Part shown: piece by piece, positions 57,987-64,000 of the stretch
Position numbering within the stretch: the first letter of the stretch is position 1
Layout of the letters: the number at the start of each line of letters is the position of its first letter
From: Ianthella basta
Taxonomy: Eukaryota > Porifera > Demospongiae > Verongiida > Ianthellidae
Assembly: GCA_964019415.1 (NCBI GenBank)
Contig: OZ025888.1
Span: forward strand, 4,357,536-4,421,535
Length of the DNA stretch: 64,000 bases
Direction of reading: 5' to 3'
Made by a program: the position numbers and the translations under genes
The notes under the pieces: generated by a model
Seen by the model: only the letters and a program-made list of their open reading frames with translations
What the model was told of the DNA's origin: nothing
The model's database searches: none

Positions 57987-60285
57987 AAAGAGTGGCTTAC
58001 AGAACTTCCTATAGCAATATTTAAGAAATAGTATATCAGAACTTGTGTGCAAATTAACTATGTGTGCATATCAGTCAATTATTCAGTGTGACGGCCAAGA
58101 ATGAATTCCAAACATATATTTTGTGCATGATATTTTTGATGCACATTCTTACACTGTAGAGTGGCATATGTACTTGGACTACAGGGAGTAATTCACATTA
58201 CAACAGATCAATAACCAAATGTATGCATGTGCAGTTTTGGATTTAATTGTTCATATAATTTAACTTGATAATTCTTAATCCAAACAGGATACTTCAGAAT
58301 CCTTTAGGCAGTCTAACAGCTGAAAAAGGCCACCACAGCCAGCAACCAGTTTGAGTATTGATGATGCTGTAGAGGCTCATAATTGTGTTGAAAATTCCAC
58401 TGGTAACAGATTTATGAACAGAACACAACTATTAATAATAAATCAAATGCAGGACATTTCAACCAGGAGGTCTTTGTCAACTGCATTACTTCTGTATGCA
58501 GTTGGCAAAGACTTCCAGGACTTTATTAACAGCTGACAGTGTGTCCTGCTCAAGAATGTGTTACAAAATTGAGCACTGATCTATGAGAATTGCTCCATAA
58601 ACCTATTAATCAGCATCATTGCCAGCCTGAGGGTAAGTCAAACTATTATATATATGTATAATGGCTATGTTAATACTGTAACAATAGTTTGACATTCCAG
58701 GTCCAATGCACTGCAAGGCGTAATAAAGTACTGCTTAACATTACACCTACATGTACACATCTCACACAAGGAATATTGTATTAGCATACTTATGTTTTTG
58801 TTTTGACTTCACACACGCACTCACACGCACACACACACACACACGTGCACGCACACACATGCACGCACACACACACACACACACACATACCTGTTCTGCC
58901 AATTTGTAACTTCCATTAGAACACTTTGGATTGTTGTCATATCAGAAAGCAAAACATGGTGGACTTTTTCCAAAGCTGCATGATTTGTGCCGACAAAAAC
59001 CTTCTATTCTACTAGACCGCATCAAACAATCCAAATGGAGTGGTTCATGACTTGAGACAGTTGTCAACGTGATTGATGGTCATTAACACATCATGTTACC
59101 CCAGTTAATGCACCCTGTGCAGTGTTTATAATGTATGATTGTACTATGTCTTTGAAGAACGAGGCCTGAATGGCTGGGAAGTTCACGCATGCTTGAATTT
59201 GTTCACACTGGCCACAGTTCACAACAATCTTAGACGTTCAGTAGCTTCCAGCTACCTTCATTACATCATCACCTGTCACCACCATGCATTAAAACGGTTT
59301 GACTGCTTTCCTGTACCATTAACTGATGAAACTACCAAAACATCTAAGTCTGTTGAGAACCCTGGCTAGTGTGAACAAATCCAAGCATGAATGTATGCAT
59401 TATTGCACCAAACTTATATAATAATGTGGATGCAGACTGGAACATACTCACACACACGAGCAAGCCAGCAGCCCTGCAAATGGAGCTGAGTGCCAACTCT
59501 CACCTTTATGTGATCATCCTGTTAGGCAGCCAGATCTAGAATCTTCCACATCTTTCATGCAAGTGAAAACTGAGCTGATGAAGAAGGCATTTTGCCTTCA
59601 AATAAGCCCTGAGGTTGTACTCCTTCCTTGCAAGCATGAGAACATGCAATCAACAGCAATGCATTATTTTCATCCTCAAATGAATCTCACCTGTTAGCCT
59701 ATGTTTGGAATTTGACACTCCAACATTCTGTATGTATAATTGAAAATCATGTCACTTTTTAATCACGGAATTTAGATTCCCTTCTTATCTTTACCCTAGT
59801 TACACACAAAGAAATCACACACAGTGCTTCAAACACTGTGCAGGAGGCCTGCAAGTGATGGTGTGATAGGAACCACTGACAAGACATCACATTTTCAGTG
59901 TTTCCTATATTATAGGTAGATATACAATTGCAAGTAGGTAAGGAAAGCTGTAGTAAAAGGCAAGTTCAGATTGCTACTGTAGAATACAACACTTGCATAA
60001 TATGTGCATTACATGTGACAGAGCATCAGTTTTGCCAGGTGGAGCAGCTTCTCCTCCTCCCTCCAGCAACTTATACCACCATGCCTTCTCTTGCTTGGCA
60101 CTCTTCTTGTAAAGGAATGACGCTATGCACAACCACTAGTTCACACCATACTTCATGACAGCTGCCGTGTATGAACAGACACAAACATTTGTATCTCTCA
60201 TGGATGCACACAACACACATGCATTTGTATACACACTTACACGTGCACACACAATGGTATTGTAAGCAGTTATTGCCACATCACT
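57987..60285. other. Long intergenic spacer, duplicated
   Basis: Co-linear with 25397-27690. It contains an interrupted CA repeat at 58811-58887. No coding region is supported. Confidence 0.6.
58811..58887. repeat. Interrupted CA microsatellite
   Basis: A (CA)n run with CGCA and TGCA interruptions. Confidence 0.9.
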
Positions 60286-60460
60286 TAGGAAGCCACTTGT
60301 AAACATGGGCACACATTACACTCCAGAAGCCCTCAAGTGGTTCCCAATTATTCTCCTTCGCAACAGTTTTTTCTGTACCACATTCAGATACACATCAGAG
60401 AGAGACAACAGCTCTGTGTTCAACTTTGAAACAGTATAATAATACAGCTGGGTTTTGACA
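60286..60460 (+). promoter_or_regulatory. Upstream module of receptor 15
   Basis: AGGAAGCCACTT runs into GTAAACA (60299-60305), with CCCTCAAGTGG 40 bases on; the core is 162 bases before the ATG. It is nearly identical to the module of receptor 7. Confidence 0.4.
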
Positions 60461-62509
60461 ATGAAGGTGTTGGTGGTTCTACTGGGACTCATCACAGCCA
60501 GTCTCCAAACAGGTAGGAAGGGGCTTAGGAGTGATTGCTAGAGATAGAGGGAGTTGAGGAGTTATATTGTGTGGTACCATCCACATGACTCACAGGAGAG
60601 GCAACTGTTATGGTGAAGATCAGGGCTTACAATGCTAGCAGTGAACTGGACATTGAGTCAATAAATACACAATATAGCGCCAGTCTCACACTGGGAACTA
60701 GAGTTCTTCTGACCTGTGATGTGACAGGACTACCTGAGGGAAGTGAGATAATTAGATACAAGTGGTACCACAAGTGCACTCAAATGAGGTGTGAGATACA
60801 AGAGGGTACCCCCTACTACAGGGTAGTGGATGACACTCTATTATTGGATGTCATTTCCCAGGATATGAGAGGGAGGTACATTTGTGAAGCTGAGTACCAC
60901 TATGAACAAAGCATGAGTGATTTTGCATCAATAAGAATCAATATTGCAAGTGAGTACATCAGATATAACATGAATGGAGAACAAATTCTCAGTCTGTACT
61001 GTTCTACTGTATATCAGTCTACATTCTGCAGATAGCCCTGGTCCATTCCTCTTCACATCAACCTCCCTCCTCCTCAACCACTCCCTCATCATTGATACAC
61101 ATCCGGTAGATAGAATGGAAAGCCAAAAGTGGATTAACTGCACCAGTGGGAGGAATTGGGGAGTACCAGTAATATTCTCTGATGTAGATCAAATGGCTGT
61201 TGCATCAAGTCGAGGTGGTAGTAACACTGCCACAAGTGAGCTGACCAGTTACACTACCAATGGGCTCTACTATTGCAGCTCAAACGTACGAAAGGCCTAC
61301 TTCTCAGTTTACTCAATGAACTTTGGTAAGTGAGTTGAAGTTGCTACTTACTTCCGAAACACTCTCGCATTATAGACAAAGACATGATGTATATGTACCT
61401 ATATAGTTTACTTTGAGCTGATTATGCATATATCCATTCTTCTAGCCACTCTACCAATGCCCCATGTAAGTGTCCAGAACACTATGTGGACCTTCACATC
61501 ACCAGATGGCAGCCAAGTGGAGAGATATATTGTAGAGTTTGAGTGTAGTGTACGAAACATCACATTTGTAGGGAAGTACATGAGTGTCAGTGCTAATAGC
61601 GGAGGAACTGGACAAGTAGCAAGAAATGTATCATGTTTTGGAGGACTAGGCCAGCTCTACAGAGTGAAGGTGTGGGCAGTTAGTGGACACAACATCAGTC
61701 AACAGCCAGCAGTGAGATGTCTTACACCAGATGGGCAGTGCAAGGAAGGTAGGAAAGCAAGCAAAGGTATGCGGTGTTCTGACCTGCTGCAGGAATGGTT
61801 CCGAGGGTATGGTTGGCATCTGCTTATTTTCCAGTTACTGCTCTAATTCATACATAATTATTGAGTCACAGTATGTTTATATATTCAATAATCATGCTAT
61901 GCATCTTCCAGTTATTGACTGATTTGGTTCACTGACCTCCAACGGTGGAATTTACAATCCCTGTCATTACAGCAGCTTTGTACCTTGCACGTATTCTAGC
62001 TATAGCTCAAGTTGCAGTGTACTGTTCCATGTACTATAGCAATTAGGTTAACCTGCTGAAGGTATAATTATAAAATATACTCCTGCCATTGTTCAATCAC
62101 ACCTATTGGATACATTTGAGCAAGCCCTAGTGAAATCTATCCAAGGTGAGTCTTTGTAGCTATTTTGCCTGTGATTTTGTCATTGCTTCATTTCATAGGT
62201 ACTTTATCAACAGTGCTACCAATATCCATTGGTGCACTATTGGCTCTTGTGGGCATAGCCACATTCACTGCTGGTGTGGTGATGTTGGTAATAGCCAATC
62301 ACAGGAGGGTACTGGACCACTCCCCCAAGCCACCTCCTCCTGGGACTGATCACTATGAGGTGGTGGATGAAGGGAAGAAGAGCACACCTCTTGGTGCAGG
62401 GGTCTACGAGGAGGTAGACAAGTGGGACACAGAGGGAAACAACAAGCACTATCAGGAGCTGGACCTGATGAAGGTGGAGGGGAGCGAGTGTGCATCTGTG
62501 AAAGCTTAA
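60461..62509 (+). CDS. Receptor 15, beta-type Ig2, tail A, stalk deleted
   Basis: Exons: 60461-60512 signal, 60596-60949 Ig1, 61032-61325 Ig2, 61446-61748 FN3, 62199-62509 TM and tail; 437 residues, all phase 1 and GT-AG. Ig1 is the most divergent intact one: its end reads D-F-A-S-I-R-I-N-I instead of F-T-S-A-I-S-V-T. Ig2 is beta type with Q-K-W-I-N-C and L-Y-Y-C. Compared with receptor 7, the spacer that held the stalk exon is deleted near 62097. The TM helix has V-M-L-V-I-A-N-H, and the tail has H-Y-E-V-V, V-Y-E-E-V, H-Y-Q-E-L and a last S-E-C-A-S-V in which Tyr is replaced by Cys, so the ITIM-like site is lost. Confidence 0.8.
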
Positions 62510-63488
62510 CCAAAATAGCTACGTACCTATTTATGTTGTATGCATGTTCTAAGAGTGCAAATAATAGTGTGTGCTTAATATACTTCTCACATCTAAACAT
62601 AATATATATCTTGTTATAGCTATACTAGTGAGTGTGCTAAGAAAGAAACCTAGTAACATAAATTGTCTGGTTTGTGTAGTAAAGTGTAACTACGTATGCA
62701 ATTCCATGTGTTAATGGATCTACTGAAATGTTAATTCATAATACGTAGGTACGTAGGTATACCTTTCTGAATTACAAGACAATATCAACATTAGTGGCCA
62801 GTTAATGTATTGTAGAAGGTACTCCCTTTCCTTACATTATCACAATCAACTTGTCACTCCAGATCATATTCATGTTGCTTTTAGTGCTACTGAACACAAG
62901 ACCAGACACACATTGCCAATCACAGAGCTTTACATGTTTCAATGCTGCACTGGTCCATATCCACTGAGAGCAGTCTAGCTGTGTTCTTGCTATACACTCC
63001 TAATCCAAATTTTTAAATGCTGGCCAGGTAAACCACAAAATGTACCAGAAAATGTAGTAGTGGCTCACCATTGTGTGCCATGCATGGAATAAACATTCAT
63101 TTCAGCTATGTGTATGGTTGCAACACGCACAGGAATGTCACACCATGTGTGACATGATCATGCACCTCACTTCTTGTATGTTCAGCAATGGGACCAAGGG
63201 ACTGGGCAGGCCACTCACTGGTATGTCTGACACCAGACTATACCCATTTGGTCTGTGGGTGCTAGATGGACAATGATATGGCTTTACATGTAATGAAGGG
63301 GTACGTAGTGCTGCCATCAACAGAACCATAATGCAACAATGATGACAGATTGCACACATTGCATGTGAAGTATCATCTCTGTACAATGCAATGTCTTATC
63401 CTTCAGCTAACCAGCTGCAGGTACATGGTTGCATAAAAGATTTTCATTCCATGTTGAACCAACTCATACATAAACATAGTGACACAAC
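62510..63488. other. Intergenic, no gene seen
   Basis: The tail-A type 3' flank and a spacer related to 43400-44200. No coding region is supported. Confidence 0.55.
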
Positions 63489-63595
63489 CATGCCCTCATC
63501 ACTGATGCACAACAGGTAAATAGAAAGGAAAGCCAAAAGTGGATTAACTGCACCAGTGGGAATAATTGGGGAGTACCTGACCCTCCCTCATGTCT
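63489..63595 (+). pseudogene. Relic of a beta-type Ig2 exon
   Basis: A fragment matching the middle of beta-type Ig2 (CCCTCATCACTGATGC, then AAGTGGATTAACTGCACCAG, then GGGGAGTACC). Both sides break off and no other receptor exon is near. Confidence 0.75.
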
Positions 63596-64000
63596 TGTGC
63601 ATTGCATGGTGCACAGTACTGCATATATAACTACACACACACACATACACCAACAAAGTATATTGTGTTGCTGCTTGCCATCACTTAGGAAGTCACTTGC
63701 AAACATACTGTACGTACACACATTATGCATGCTCATAAGGCTTCCACTTAGTGCGTATCTTCCCCTCGGCCCCACAGTCTATTTCACTGTCATTAAACAC
63801 ACAAGGATACTGCACTTACTTATCTAGGAGCTGCCACTTAGGAAGCCACTTGGAAACGTAAGCACACTACACTCTAGAAGTGGCACACTCACTCAATAGC
63901 AAGCACATTTACACCTGTGCTGTGTATGCACATTACAGCTAAGCTGAGAGAGAGATTTACCATGCATGAGAACCATACTGCTGTGGAACTCTTCCAAGGC
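63596..64000. other. Intergenic spacer at window end
   Basis: Similar to 47900-48350 with a dispersed CCACTT/AAGTGG element at about 63835-63890. No gene is seen; the array may continue beyond the window. Confidence 0.55.

Overview
This is a metazoan nuclear window, most likely from a sponge or another early-branching animal. The inference rests on intron-rich genes, Ig plus FN3 receptor architecture, AT-rich intergenic DNA and CA microsatellites; the species cannot be fixed from sequence alone. No prokaryotic gene organisation, tRNA or rRNA was seen.

The window is dominated by one tandem array of paralogous type I membrane receptors, all on the plus strand. The common gene plan is: signal-peptide exon (52 bp), Ig1 exon, degenerate Ig2 exon, FN3-like exon, none to two short Thr/Pro/Ser stalk exons, and one terminal exon with the transmembrane (TM) helix and cytoplasmic tail. 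All introns are phase 1, so exons can be exchanged without frame loss. Two tails exist. Tail A is short, about 70 cytoplasmic residues, with four tyrosine motifs ending in S-E-Y-A-S-V (ITIM consensus). Tail B is long, about 190 residues, Lys/Glu-rich, with repeated L-Y-A-V-V motifs. Neither TM helix carries a charged residue.

Layout: 1-2140 remnant of a Ty3/gypsy element; 2253-4444 5'-incomplete tail-B gene; 6221-6930 and 7616-8993 receptor pseudogenes; 11148-13450 intact tail A; 16792-19442 tail B with odd splice donors; 21898-24343 tail A with odd donors; 27883-31099 tail A without stalk; 32238-34400 tail-A pseudogene; 35931-38570 tail B; 40715-43179 intact tail A; 44442-47550 tail-B pseudogene; 48660-50880 LINE on the minus strand; 50880-51354 orphan tail-A exon; 54766-56891 intact tail A; 60461-62509 tail A without stalk; 63489-63595 Ig2 relic. 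Intergenic DNA is itself repeated and carries striatin-like WD40 fragments joined to integrase-tail fragments, dispersed short repeats, microsatellites and relic tail-B exons.

Taken together the locus looks like an expanding and decaying birth-and-death family of putative immune or self-recognition receptors with phosphotyrosine signalling tails. Two patches in Ig1 are combined differently in different copies. One pseudogene holds three successive versions of the same variable patch. Several genes have an open, hydrophobic alternative terminal exon after FN3. The closest concept known to me is paired or allorecognition receptors such as cnidarian Alr, but the Ig-Ig-FN3 plan with these tails is not a family I can name. 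Exon borders were read by eye from splice signals and paralogue comparison; no transcript evidence was available.
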